NCBI RefSeq assembly: GCF_003205205.1
Contig: NZ_QJRL01000010.1
Coordinates: forward strand, 97,333 to 161,332
From: Pseudomonas sp. LB-090624
GTDB lineage: Bacteria; Pseudomonadota; Gammaproteobacteria; Pseudomonadales; Pseudomonadaceae
Reading direction: 5' to 3'
Length of the DNA stretch: 64,000 nucleotides
Shown here: positions 30,760-39,424 of the stretch, piece by piece
Layout of the letters: every line of letters begins with the position of its first letter
Numbering within the stretch: the first letter of the stretch is position 1
Position numbers and translations under genes: made by a program
Notes under the pieces: model-generated
Databases searched by the model: none
The model's input: only the letters and a program-made list of their open reading frames with translations
What the model was told of the DNA's origin: nothing

Positions 30760-32763
30760 TCAGCGGACCAGGTGCAGGTACTGCATGTGCCGCTCGTACT
30801 GGTCGAGGATGTCGTTGATGATCTGCTCCTTGCTGTAGCCCACCAGGTCATAGTTCTGGCTGCCTTCGCTCAGGTGCACCTCGGCGCGGTAGTAGCGGCG
30901 GTTCTTCAACTCTTGCGTACCCAGCCCACCCAGGGCGAACGATGGCGTGAAGTAGCCACGCATCTGCACCTGGTAAATGAACGGCTGTTCCTCGCCATGG
31001 CCAATCTTCAGGCTGACGTTGTCGTGGCTCGGGTCGTCCTGGGTAATCAGTACCAGGCCCTTCTGCTCGAACACTTCACGCACGTCGGCAATCGCCGGGC
31101 GCACCACATCGTCCATGAAGCGGTACACCTCATCACGCGACGGGAAGTGCACCGCCTGGCTCAGGCGCTGTCGCCAGCCACCCCGGCCACGGCGTGACTG
31201 GGCGAACGGGGCCAGCGAGTGCATCTGCGCGATCTGGCGTTGCGACTCCAGGTAGAACGCCTTGTGCAGCCCCCACATCATGCACAGCAGAATCAGCGAG
31301 AACGGTAGCGAGGTCAGCACCACCGCCGACTTGAGCGAATCGATGCTGCCCGCAAACAGCAGTGCACTGGTGATCAGCGCGGTCATCGCCCCCCAGAAGA
31401 TGCGCAGCCAGTTCGGCCCGTCTTCATCAGCATCACCGCCCTGGGCTGACAGGGTCGAGAGCACCACAGTGCCCGAGTCGGCCGAGGTCACGAAGAACAC
31501 GAAGCTGATGAACACGGTAGTGGCGATCACCACCTTGCTCCAGGGGTACGTCTCCAGCAGCAGGTACAGGCTCATCGACGGGTTGTCCAGCGCGGACTGG
31601 CCCAGTGCGGTCATGCCGTGGTTGATCACCTGGTCGAGTGCACTGTTGCCGAAGATCGACATCCACGCCAGGGTAAAGCCCAGCGGGATCAGCAGCACGC
31701 CAAAAACGAACTCGCGGATGGTACGGCCACGGGAAATCCGGGCGATGAACAGGCCCACGAACGGCGCCCAGGCAATCCACCAGGCCCAGTAGAAGACCGT
31801 CCAGCCGCCCAGCCAGTCACGGTTTTCACCGTAGGCATAAACGTCGAAGCTCTTGCGCGGCAATGCGCCCAGGTAGTCGCCCAGGTTCTGGATCAGGGTG
31901 TTGAACAGGTGTTGGGTTGGCCCGGCGAACAGCACGAACAGCAGCAGCGCGCAGGCCAGGAACAGGTTGATGTCGCTCATCACCCGCACACCCTTCTCTA
32001 CCCCGGCCACTGCCACGGCCACGGCCGCGCCCATCATCAGTGTGATGAGGATCACCTGCACCCACTGGCTGTGGCTGATGCCGAACAGGTAGTCGAGGCC
32101 GGCGTTCAGGTGCAGCACGCCAAAGCCCATGTCGGCGCCCAGGCCAAATACCGTGGCGATGATGCCGAAGCCGTCCACCGCGTAGCCGATCGGCCCATTG
32201 ATGCGCTTGCCGATCAGCGGGTAAAGCGCCGAGCGCAGCGCCAGCGGCAGGTTGTGTCGGTAGGCGAAGTAGGCCAGCGCCATCCCGACAAAGGCGAATA
32301 CCCCCCAGCCATGCAGGCCCCAGTGCAGGAACAGGATCTGCATCGCCTGGCGCCCGGCCTCGGCCGTGCCCGCTTCGCCTTGGGGCGGTTGCAGCATGTG
32401 GGTCAGCGGCTCGGAGACACAGAAGAAGAACAGCGTAATGCTGATACCGGCGGCGAACAGCATGCCGGCCCATGACAGGTAGCTGAACTCGGGTTCGTCG
32501 TGGTCGGCACCGAGCTTGATCTTGCCGTAGCCGGATAAGGCGGTGACCACCACGAAGACCAGGTACAGCGTCATCGCCAGCATGTAGTACCAGCCGACCG
32601 TGTTGGCGGCCCAGTTCTGCGCCGCCAGCAACCAGTCGCCTGCAGCTTGCGGATTGCTGATGACCACAAGGCCGAAGATGAGGATGAAGCTTGCCGCAAA
32701 ATAGAACACCGGAGGGTTCATGCGGATCTTGCCATTGGCAAGGGACGGGTTCGGTGCACTCAT
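30760..32763 (-). CDS. betT: BCCT-family choline transporter BetT
   Basis: A 667-residue betaine/choline/carnitine transporter with 12 predicted membrane helices. The BCCT signature around the aromatic substrate box is visible (VFYWAWWIAWAPFVGLFIAR, near residue 330). A long cytoplasmic C-terminal extension of about 150 residues from GLHKAFYLE onward is the part that senses osmotic stress in BetT. The start at 32763 gives MSAPNPSLANGKIRMNPPVF. It takes up choline with protons; other trimethylamines are possible. A TTGAAC-aagc-GTTCAA palindrome upstream may be a BetI-type operator. Confidence 0.92.
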   Translation of the reverse strand: MSAPNPSLANGKIRMNPPVFYFAASFILIFGLVVISNPQAAGDWLLAAQNWAANTVGWYYMLAMTLYLVFVVVTALSGYGKIKLGADHDEPEFSYLSWAGMLFAAGISITLFFFCVSEPLTHMLQPPQGEAGTAEAGRQAMQILFLHWGLHGWGVFAFVGMALAYFAYRHNLPLALRSALYPLIGKRINGPIGYAVDGFGIIATVFGLGADMGFGVLHLNAGLDYLFGISHSQWVQVILITLMMGAAVAVAVAGVEKGVRVMSDINLFLACALLLFVLFAGPTQHLFNTLIQNLGDYLGALPRKSFDVYAYGENRDWLGGWTVFYWAWWIAWAPFVGLFIARISRGRTIREFVFGVLLIPLGFTLAWMSIFGNSALDQVINHGMTALGQSALDNPSMSLYLLLETYPWSKVVIATTVFISFVFFVTSADSGTVVLSTLSAQGGDADEDGPNWLRIFWGAMTALITSALLFAGSIDSLKSAVVLTSLPFSLILLCMMWGLHKAFYLESQRQIAQMHSLAPFAQSRRGRGGWRQRLSQAVHFPSRDEVYRFMDDVVRPAIADVREVFEQKGLVLITQDDPSHDNVSLKIGHGEEQPFIYQVQMRGYFTPSFALGGLGTQELKNRRYYRAEVHLSEGSQNYDLVGYSKEQIINDILDQYERHMQYLHLVR

Positions 32764-32861
32764 CGGGCGTGCACCTCGTCAAATGACGTAAGGTTCGGAA
32801 TGAACGGGTTCAGCAAAGGAATCCTCCTGTTGAACACCGGCAGCGGACCAGCGTTTTTTCA

Positions 32862-32877
32862 TTGAACAAGCGTTCAA
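32862..32877. promoter_or_regulatory. Palindrome TTGAAC-N4-GTTCAA upstream of betT
   Basis: A perfect inverted repeat 99-114 bp upstream of the betT ATG. Its arms resemble BetI operators upstream of choline genes in gamma-proteobacteria; the regulator is inferred. Confidence 0.45.
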
Positions 32878-32908
32878 GTTAACCATGGATCTGCTTTCAA
32901 TGCGAATT

Positions 32909-32968
32909 GGGGCGCTGATTGGCGCCCTCTTGCGCTGACCTCTTCGCGGGTAGCGCCGTTCCCACAGG
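32909..32968. repeat. Hairpin and REP element between epsC and betT
   Basis: GGGCGC/GCGCCC hairpin (32910-32927) that may end epsC transcription, then a REP copy (32939-32968; ACCTCTTCGCGGG ... TTCCCACAGG). The rest of this 275-bp gap holds only the betT upstream palindrome. Confidence 0.55.
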
Positions 32969-33038
32969 AACCCCACAAGCCGTGGGTGAGCCCGGGTTTA
33001 CCCGCGCAAGGGCCAGCACACGCAGCAGGGATGCCAGA

Positions 33039-33971
33039 TCAATTCTTGTCTTGGCAATCCAGCTGCAGGTTGGCCTGGGTGATGTTGCTCTCAGCCGGTA
33101 CGCTGCGGGTCAGCCACACATTGCCGCCAATGGTCGAACCCTTGCCGATGGTAATGCGCCCCAGCACTGTGGCTCCGGCGTAGATCACTACATCGTCCTC
33201 GACGATGGGATGGCGCGGCAGGCCTTTGTGCAAGGTCCCCGACTCATCGCTTGGGAAGCGCTTGGCACCCAGAGTCACCGCTTGGTAGATGCGCACGCGC
33301 TCGCCGATGATTGCGGTTTCGCCGATGACCACGCCGGTCCCGTGATCGATGAAGAAGCTTGGCCCGATCTGCGCGCCTGGGTGAATGTCGATACCGGTGG
33401 CCGAATGCGCCAGCTCCGAACTGATCCGCGCCAGCAGCGGCAGGCCGGCCCGGTACAGGTGGTGCGCCAGACGGTGGTGGATGATCGCCAGGATCCCGGG
33501 GTAGCACAGCAGCACCTCATCGACGCTGCGGGCGGCCGGGTCACCGTGGTAGGCGGCCAGCACGTCGGTGTCGAGCAGCACGCGCAATGCCGGGAGCGCA
33601 GCGGCAAAGCCCTGTATCAGGCTCAGGGCCTGGGCATCGACGCTGGCCAGCTCAGCCTTGCTTTGCCGGGCGGCATAGCGCAACTCCAACCGCGCCTGGG
33701 TCAGCAAGGCGGTCAGCGCGGCATCCAGGGTATGGCCCACGTAAAAGTCTTCGCTCTCTTCGCGCAGGTCCACCGGCCCAAGGCGCATGGGGAACAACGC
33801 ACCGCACAGTTGTTCGAGAATCTGCCGCATCGCCTCCCGCGACGGCAGCTCACGCCCGCCCTGCTCGCCAATGCTGCGGCCATTGCGGGTGCGCCATTGC
33901 TCACGGGCGCCGCGCAGGCCAGTGACAATGCTCTGCAACTGCCAGTGCGCGGATGAAGGTTGTTCGCTCAC
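33039..33971 (-). CDS. epsC: Serine O-acetyltransferase EpsC
   Basis: A 310-residue serine acetyltransferase of the EpsC type (a longer N-terminal helical domain than CysE). The hexapeptide-repeat left-handed beta-helix is at about residues 185-290: GIDIHPGAQIGPSFFIDHGT, GVVIGETAIIGERVRIYQAV, VIYAGATVLGRITIGKGSTI. It makes O-acetylserine, the carbon skeleton that accepts sulfide in cysteine synthesis, which fits the surrounding sulfur-acquisition genes. It is divergent from the cystine-type ABC operon. Confidence 0.93.
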   Translation of the reverse strand: MSEQPSSAHWQLQSIVTGLRGAREQWRTRNGRSIGEQGGRELPSREAMRQILEQLCGALFPMRLGPVDLREESEDFYVGHTLDAALTALLTQARLELRYAARQSKAELASVDAQALSLIQGFAAALPALRVLLDTDVLAAYHGDPAARSVDEVLLCYPGILAIIHHRLAHHLYRAGLPLLARISSELAHSATGIDIHPGAQIGPSFFIDHGTGVVIGETAIIGERVRIYQAVTLGAKRFPSDESGTLHKGLPRHPIVEDDVVIYAGATVLGRITIGKGSTIGGNVWLTRSVPAESNITQANLQLDCQDKN

Positions 33972-34313
33972 GGTTTTCTCCTGCCGTATCGGCCATCTGG
34001 TTTTTCGCCAGGCCCGGCCCTCTCGCGGTCCCTTCGGGAGCGGGTTCCCCCGCGAAGAGGCCGGGCCTGCCTACATGCAATCCACTCTACGGCAATTCCG
34101 TCCCTTGGAAAAAACAACGCTTTATTCCATCCTGCGCTAAGTCAGGCATAAGCGGCGATGACGGCGCAGGCAACCTCGCCTACCCTCAAAGCAGCAAGCA
34201 CCTGGCAAAAATACAAAAGGGAATAATAAAATAATTTTTTAGTATTTCCTGGCCTAAACAGCCAACCCTATAGTCGCCACCCACCACTTAAACAACAAGC
34301 GCGGGGCTCTGAC
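33972..34313. other. 342-bp divergent region between epsC and the cystine-type ABC operon
   Basis: Contains a large REP-type palindrome (34009-34069; arms CAGGCCCGGCC and GGCCGGGCCTG) and an AT-rich block (34204-34255) with GGAATAA (34220-34226) facing TATTTCC (34243-34249), about 65-94 bp before the binding-protein gene. No gene is seen. Confidence 0.55.
34009..34069. repeat. Long REP-type palindrome
   Basis: Arms CAGGCCCGGCCCTCTCGCGG and CCGCGAAGAGGCCGGGCCTG are nearly complementary, separated by about 21 bp with a small inner CCCTTCGGG step. Confidence 0.75.
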
Positions 34314-35108
34314 ATGTCGAAATTCGCCAAACCGCTACTCAACGCCAGCCTGGCAATCCTGTTGGGTGCCGGCCTGCTCGGCCAGGCATTTGCCGGCGAA
34401 CAATTGAAGACCATCCAGGAAAAAGGCGTGATCAACGTCGGCCTTGAAGGCACCTACCCACCCTTCAGCTTCCAGGACGAAAACGGCAAGCTGGCCGGCT
34501 TTGAGGTCGAGCTCTCCGAACTGCTTGCCAAGGAGCTAGGGGTCAAGGCCAAGATCCAGCCGACCAAGTGGGACGGCATCCTCGCTGCGCTGGAGTCCAA
34601 GCGCCTGGACGTGGTGGTCAACCAGGTGACCATTTCCGAAGAGCGCAAGAAGAAGTACGACTTCTCCGAGCCCTACACCATCTCCGGCATTCAGGCGCTG
34701 ATTCTGAAGAAGAAGGCCGAGCAGCTGAACATCAAGGGCGCGCAGGACCTGGCCGGCAAAAAGGTCGGCGTGGGCCTGGGGACCAACTATGAGCAGTGGG
34801 TGAAAAAGGACGTGCCACAAGCCGACGTGCGCACCTACGAAGACGACCCAAGCAAGTTCGCCGACCTGCGTAACGGCCGCATCGACGCCATCCTGATCGA
34901 CCGCCTGGCCGCACTGGAATACGCGCAAAAAGCCAAGGACACCGAACTTGCCGGCGATGCGTTCTCACGCCTGGAGAGCGGCGTGGCACTGCGCAAGGGC
35001 GAGCCTGAACTGCTGGCAGCAATCAACAAGGCCATCGACAAGCTCAAGGCTGACGGCACGCTGGCCAAGCTGTCGGAAAAATACTTCGGTGCCGATGTCA
35101 CCAAATGA
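34314..35108 (+). CDS. Cystine-type ABC transporter substrate-binding protein (FliY/TcyJ-like)
   Basis: A 264-residue polar amino acid binding protein with a signal peptide (ending QAFA-GEQ). Motifs VINVGLEGTYPPFSFQDENG, LAGFEVELSELLAKELGVKA and VVNQVTISEERKKKYDFSEP are those of FliY/TcyJ cystine-binding proteins. It delivers cystine or related sulfur amino acids to the next two gene products. It overlaps the permease gene by 4 bp. Confidence 0.9.
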   Translation: MSKFAKPLLNASLAILLGAGLLGQAFAGEQLKTIQEKGVINVGLEGTYPPFSFQDENGKLAGFEVELSELLAKELGVKAKIQPTKWDGILAALESKRLDVVVNQVTISEERKKKYDFSEPYTISGIQALILKKKAEQLNIKGAQDLAGKKVGVGLGTNYEQWVKKDVPQADVRTYEDDPSKFADLRNGRIDAILIDRLAALEYAQKAKDTELAGDAFSRLESGVALRKGEPELLAAINKAIDKLKADGTLAKLSEKYFGADVTK

Positions 35109-35773
35109 TCGCTGAAAGCCTGCAACTTGTTGTCGACTCCACGCCCTTCCTGCTGAAGGGCGCGGGTTATACGGTGCTGCTCAGCGTTGGCGGCATGTTC
35201 TTCGGCCTGGTGCTGGGCTTCGCCCTCGCGCTGATGCGGCTGTCGAAGATCTTGCCGCTGAACTGGCTGGCGCGGGTCTACGTGTCGTTTTTCCGCGGCA
35301 CGCCGTTGCTGGTGCAGCTGTTCGTGATCTATTTCGGCATGCCGCAGATCGGTATCGAACTCGACCCGATCCCGGCTTCGTTGATCGGCCTGTCGCTGAA
35401 CATGGCCGCCTATATCTGCGAAATCCTGCGCGCAGCGATCTCCTCGATCGACCGCGGTCAATGGGAAGCTGCTGCCAGTATCGGCATGACACGCGTGCAG
35501 GCCATGCGCCGGGCAATCCTGCCACAGGCCTTGCGCACCGCTCTGCCACCGCTGGGCAATAGCTTCATCTCGCTGGTCAAGGACACTGCCTTGGCGGCAA
35601 CCATCCAGGTGCCAGAACTGTTCCGCCAGGCCCAGCTGATCACCGCACGTACCTTTGAAGTGTTCACCATGTACGTGGCGGTAGCGGTCATCTACTGGGT
35701 GCTGTGCAGCATCCTCGCGCACTTCCAGAACCGTATGGAAGCGCGGGTCAACCAGCATGACCAGGAGCACTGA
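35105..35773 (+). CDS. Cystine-type ABC transporter permease (YecS/TcyL-like)
   Basis: A 222-residue HEAT-family amino acid permease with four to five membrane helices and the EAA motif WEAAASIGMTRVQAMRRAIL followed by PQALRTALPPLGNSFISLVK. It starts inside the end of the binding-protein gene (ATGA) and ends 2 bp before the ATPase gene, so the three form one operon. Confidence 0.92.
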   Translation: MIAESLQLVVDSTPFLLKGAGYTVLLSVGGMFFGLVLGFALALMRLSKILPLNWLARVYVSFFRGTPLLVQLFVIYFGMPQIGIELDPIPASLIGLSLNMAAYICEILRAAISSIDRGQWEAAASIGMTRVQAMRRAILPQALRTALPPLGNSFISLVKDTALAATIQVPELFRQAQLITARTFEVFTMYVAVAVIYWVLCSILAHFQNRMEARVNQHDQEH

Positions 35774-35775
35774 GC

Positions 35776-36534
35776 ATGATTGAAGTCAAAGGCCTGACCA
35801 AGCGGTTCAAGGGCCAGACCGTGCTCAACGGTATCGACATGACCGTCCAGCCCGGCGAAGTAGTGGCCATCATTGGCCCCAGCGGCTCAGGCAAGACCAC
35901 CTTCCTGCGTTGCCTGAACCTGCTGGAAACGCCTGATGCCGGGCAGATCCAGCTAGGCGCCATCAGCATCGATGCAAACCGCCCGCTGGGTGGCCAGCAA
36001 AGTGCGATCCGCCGCCTGCGTCAGCAGGCCGGGTTCGTGTTCCAGAACTTCAACCTGTTCCCCCACCGCACCGCCCTGGAAAACGTGATCGAGGGGCCGG
36101 TGATCGTCAAGAAGACGCCCCGCGAGCAAGCCATCGAACTGGGCCGGCGCCTGCTGGCCAAGGTGGGTCTGGCGGGCAAGGAAGACGCGTACCCGCGGCG
36201 CCTGTCGGGCGGCCAGCAGCAACGGGTAGCCATCGCCCGCGCTCTGGCCATGGAGCCGGAGGTGATCCTGTTCGATGAACCCACCTCGGCGCTGGACCCG
36301 GAGCTGGTCGGCGAAGTGCTGGCGACCATCCGAGGCTTGGCCGAAGAGAAGCGCACCATGATCATCGTCACCCACGAAATGAGCTTTGCCCGAGATGTGG
36401 CGAACCGGGTGATCTTCTTCGACAAGGGTGTGATCGTGGAGCAGGGCGAAGCCAAGGCGCTGTTCGCGGCGCCGAAGGAAGAACGTACCCGGCAGTTCTT
36501 ACGCAAGTTCCTCGGGACTGCTGCCTCCGAGTGA
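35776..36534 (+). CDS. Cystine-type ABC transporter ATP-binding protein (YecC/TcyN-like)
   Basis: A 252-residue ABC ATPase: Walker [12 protein letters not shown], signature RLSGGQQQRVAIARAL, Walker B VILFDEPTSALDPELVG, switch His in IIVTHEMSFA. Last gene of the cystine-type operon; a REP element follows at 36542. Confidence 0.94.
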   Translation: MIEVKGLTKRFKGQTVLNGIDMTVQPGEVVAIIGPSGSGKTTFLRCLNLLETPDAGQIQLGAISIDANRPLGGQQSAIRRLRQQAGFVFQNFNLFPHRTALENVIEGPVIVKKTPREQAIELGRRLLAKVGLAGKEDAYPRRLSGGQQQRVAIARALAMEPEVILFDEPTSALDPELVGEVLATIRGLAEEKRTMIIVTHEMSFARDVANRVIFFDKGVIVEQGEAKALFAAPKEERTRQFLRKFLGTAASE

Positions 36535-36859
36535 ACCTGTTCCGGCCGTTTCGCGGGCACGCCCGCTCCCACAGGTGTCGCACCGGTTTCAATACCTGTG
36601 CAATGCCTGAGCGAGCGGGCATGCCTGCATAATGGCCGGCACATCTCTACAAATCCCTCCTTCTATAGATATTCCAAAGAGTTAGTTCATAAACATTTTA
36701 TAAAGCATTAGGGTATATAAACCGGACCACCGGACCAGCACACATCTGCCGCGACCAGCTGTAGCGGCATAACTACTTTGTGAGGTCAGGAATGGTCAGG
36801 ATCACAATCACCCCAGTGCGTAACGCCAGGGCATTGAGTGCAGCCAAGGAGCGGTACTG
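36535..36859. other. 325-bp gap between the cystine-type operon and the sfnB-like gene
   Basis: Holds a REP copy (36542-36575) and an AT-rich block (36640-36722) with TATTCC (36670-36675) and TATATAAA. This is probably the promoter region of the following SfnB-like gene. I found no convincing sigma-54 (-24/-12) element and no gene. Confidence 0.5.
36542..36575. repeat. REP element
   Basis: CCGGCCGTTTCGCGGGCACG followed by CCCGCTCCCACAGG, matching the P. putida REP. Confidence 0.75.
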
Positions 36860-38101
36860 ATGTCCAGCCAGCCAAATAGCCAATTCCACAGCGATCTCGA
36901 CAGCTCGCCCCTGCTGCTGCCGGCCAGCGTGCTGCGCAACGACGCAGAAGCCCTGCAAGCCGCCCGCGAACTGGCCGAGGTCGCTCGCGAGCAGGCCGCT
37001 CGCCGCGACCAGCAACGCAAACTGCCATGGGCCGAAATCGAGCTGTTCACCCGCAGCGGCCTGGGCAGCATCAGCGTACCCAAGGCGTTCGGTGGCCCCG
37101 ACGTATCGTTCGAAACCGTAGCCGAAGTGTTCCGCGTGATCAGCGCCGCCGACCCCGCCCTGGGGCAGATCCCGCAGAACCAGTTCGGCATGCTGCAACT
37201 GCTGCGCCTGACGGCCAGCCAAGCGCAGCAGGCGCTGATTTTCCGCAGCGTGCTCGACGGCTGGCGCATCGGCAACGCCGGGCCCGAGCGCGGCACCAAG
37301 GACACGCTCACCCTCAATGCCCGCATTACTCGCGTTGGCGACAGCTATCGCATCAGCGGCGAGAAGTTCTATTCCACCGGCGCCTTGTTCGCCCACTGGG
37401 TGGCGGTCAAAGCCCTGGACGAGGAAGGCCGCCAGCGCCTGGCATTCGTGCGGCGGGGCAGCCCGGGGCTGCGCATCGTCGATGACTGGTCCGGGTTCGG
37501 CCAGCGTACTACCGCCAGCGGCACTGTGCTGTTGGACGAAGTGCCGGTAGACGCGGAGCTGGTGATCGACAACTGGCGCCAGCGTGATATCCCCAACATT
37601 CAGGGCGCGTCCTCGCAACTGATCCAGGCAGCGATCGACGCCGGTATCGCCGAAGCGGCCATCGATGATGCGATCAAGTTCGTCCGCGAGAAATCCCGGC
37701 CGTGGATCGAAGCCAATGTCGAGCGGGCTAGCGACGACCCTTATGTAATCGCTGACATCGGCCGCCTGAAGCTTGAACTTCACGCGGCAGAAGCATTGCT
37801 GCGCAAGGCTGCTCGGGTACTCGACGAGGTCAACGCCGCCCCGATCGATGCCGACTCCGCAGCACGGGCCTCGATCGCAGTGGCGGAGGCCAAGGTGCTG
37901 ACCACCGAGATTGCCCTGCAGGCCAGCGAGAAGTTGTTCGAACTGGCTGGCAGCCGGGCCACCCTTGCCGAGTTCAACCTCGACCGCCACTGGCGCAATG
38001 CCCGCGTACACACCCTGCACGACCCGGTGCGCTGGAAGTACCACGCGGTGGGCGCTTACCACCTTAACGGCACCCTGCCTGCGCGGCATTCCTGGATCTG
38101 A
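36860..38101 (+). CDS. SfnB-family acyl-CoA-dehydrogenase-like flavoprotein (copy 1)
   Basis: A 413-residue protein of the acyl-CoA dehydrogenase superfamily, SfnB/DszC-like branch: LPWAEIELFTRSGLGSISVP near residue 55, GEKFYSTGALFAHWVAVKAL, DDWSGFGQRTTASG and the C-terminal LDRHWRNARVHTLHDPVRWK. Members use reduced flavin and O2 to oxidise sulfur or amine compounds; SfnB belongs to the dimethyl sulfone pathway regulon, and its exact reaction is not settled. It is followed by an inverted REP pair and a close paralogue. The start at 36860 gives MSSQPNSQFHSDLD. Confidence 0.85.
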   Translation: MSSQPNSQFHSDLDSSPLLLPASVLRNDAEALQAARELAEVAREQAARRDQQRKLPWAEIELFTRSGLGSISVPKAFGGPDVSFETVAEVFRVISAADPALGQIPQNQFGMLQLLRLTASQAQQALIFRSVLDGWRIGNAGPERGTKDTLTLNARITRVGDSYRISGEKFYSTGALFAHWVAVKALDEEGRQRLAFVRRGSPGLRIVDDWSGFGQRTTASGTVLLDEVPVDAELVIDNWRQRDIPNIQGASSQLIQAAIDAGIAEAAIDDAIKFVREKSRPWIEANVERASDDPYVIADIGRLKLELHAAEALLRKAARVLDEVNAAPIDADSAARASIAVAEAKVLTTEIALQASEKLFELAGSRATLAEFNLDRHWRNARVHTLHDPVRWKYHAVGAYHLNGTLPARHSWI

Positions 38102-38115
38102 ATTGCTGGCTTTGG

Positions 38116-38230
38116 GGCTGCTGCGCGGCCCTTCGCGGGCTTGCCCGCTTCCACAGGATTGCCACCGCTTGAACTGGCATCACTTTACCTGTGGGAGCGA
38201 GCAAGCCTGCGAAGGGCTGCGAGGCGGCCC
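38116..38230. repeat. Inverted pair of REP elements between the two sfnB-like genes
   Basis: Copy A (38116-38157) includes CCCTTCGCGGGCTTGCCCGC and TTCCACAGG; copy B (38188-38230), in opposite orientation, includes CCTGTGGGAGCGAGCAAGCC. The pair fills nearly the whole space between the paralogues. Confidence 0.8.
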
Positions 38231-38242
38231 CCGGAGAACTTT

Positions 38243-39424
38243 ATGACAATCGCTATCATCACCAGCGACGCCCAAGCCCTGGCCGTCGCCGAAGACATCG
38301 CCCAGCAACTGCGCCGTGACAGCGCCCTGCGCGACCGCGAACGCCGCCTGCCACACGCCGAACTGGAGCTGTTCACCCGCTCCGGGCTGTGGGCCATCAG
38401 CGTGCCCAAGGCCTTCGGCGGTGCCGGAGTGTCCAACGTCACCCTGGCCAAGGTCATCGCCCGTATCGCCCAAGCCGACGGCTCGCTCGGGCAGATCCCG
38501 CAAAACCATTTCTACGGCCTGGAAGTGCTGCGGGTAAACGGCACGCCCGAACAGCAACAGCGCCTGTATGCCGAAGCGCTGGCTGGCCGCCGCTTCGGCA
38601 ACGCACTGGCTGAACTGGGCACCAAGACCGCCAACGAACGCACCACCCGCCTGAGCCGTGACGGCGATGGCTTCCGTATCAATGGCCGCAAGTTCTACTC
38701 CACCGGCGCCATCTACGCCCAGCGTATCCCCACCTCGGTGGTCGACGATCAAGGCGTGCAGCACCTGGCCTTCGTTCCGGCCGACAGCCAAGGCCTGCAG
38801 GTAATCGACGACTGGAGCGGTTTTGGCCAGCGCACTACCGGCAGCGGTTCGGTCGTGTTCGACAACGTGTATGTCAGCGCCACCGACGTGGTGCCGTTCC
38901 AGAGCGCTTTCGAGCGCCCCACCCCGGTCGGCCCGCTGGCACAGATTCTCCACGCCGCCATCGATACCGGTATCGCCCGCGCCGCCTATGAAGATGCCCT
39001 GCACTTCGTGCGCACCCGCAGCCGCCCGTGGGTCGATTCCGGCCTGGACAAGGCCACGGATGACCCCCTGACACTGAAAAGCTTTGGCCACCTGGCAATC
39101 CGTCTACACGCTGCCGAAGCACTGCTGGAACGTGCCGGCGAGTACCTCGACCGCGCCCGCGACGACAGCAGCGCCGACAACATCGCCGCAGCCTCCATCG
39201 CCGTTGCCGAAGCTCGTGCCATCAGCACCGAAATATCCCTCGCCGCCGGTACTGCCCTGTTCGAGCTGGGCGGCAGCCAGGCGACGCTGGCCGAGCACAA
39301 CCTGGATCGCCACTGGCGCAACGCCCGCGTGCACACCCTGCACGACCCGGTGCGCTGGAAGTACCACGCTATCGGCAACTATTACCTCAACGATGCCAAC
39401 CCACCACGTCGGGGGACCATCTGA
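38243..39424 (+). CDS. SfnB-family acyl-CoA-dehydrogenase-like flavoprotein (copy 2)
   Basis: A 393-residue paralogue of the preceding protein, sharing long blocks (LELFTRSGLWAISVPKAFGG, FYSTGAIYAQRIP, DDWSGFGQRTTGSG, RHWRNARVHTLHDPVRWKYH). The expected role is a flavin-dependent oxidation of an organosulfur or related compound. I chose the ATG at 38243 after GGAGAACTTT; the longer frame begins inside the REP element. Its stop shares a base with the start of the FMN monooxygenase (TGATG), so this copy is coupled to the monooxygenase-metQNI operon. Confidence 0.86.
   Translation: MTIAIITSDAQALAVAEDIAQQLRRDSALRDRERRLPHAELELFTRSGLWAISVPKAFGGAGVSNVTLAKVIARIAQADGSLGQIPQNHFYGLEVLRVNGTPEQQQRLYAEALAGRRFGNALAELGTKTANERTTRLSRDGDGFRINGRKFYSTGAIYAQRIPTSVVDDQGVQHLAFVPADSQGLQVIDDWSGFGQRTTGSGSVVFDNVYVSATDVVPFQSAFERPTPVGPLAQILHAAIDTGIARAAYEDALHFVRTRSRPWVDSGLDKATDDPLTLKSFGHLAIRLHAAEALLERAGEYLDRARDDSSADNIAAASIAVAEARAISTEISLAAGTALFELGGSQATLAEHNLDRHWRNARVHTLHDPVRWKYHAIGNYYLNDANPPRRGTI

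Noticed and set aside
33953..34234. Small open frames in the epsC to cystine-operon gap
   Set aside because: They run through the REP palindrome, lack a Shine-Dalgarno and have no recognisable features.
36600..36860. Sigma-54 promoter for the SfnB-like genes
   Set aside because: SfnR-type control makes it plausible, but I found no GG-N10-GC element with proper flanks.
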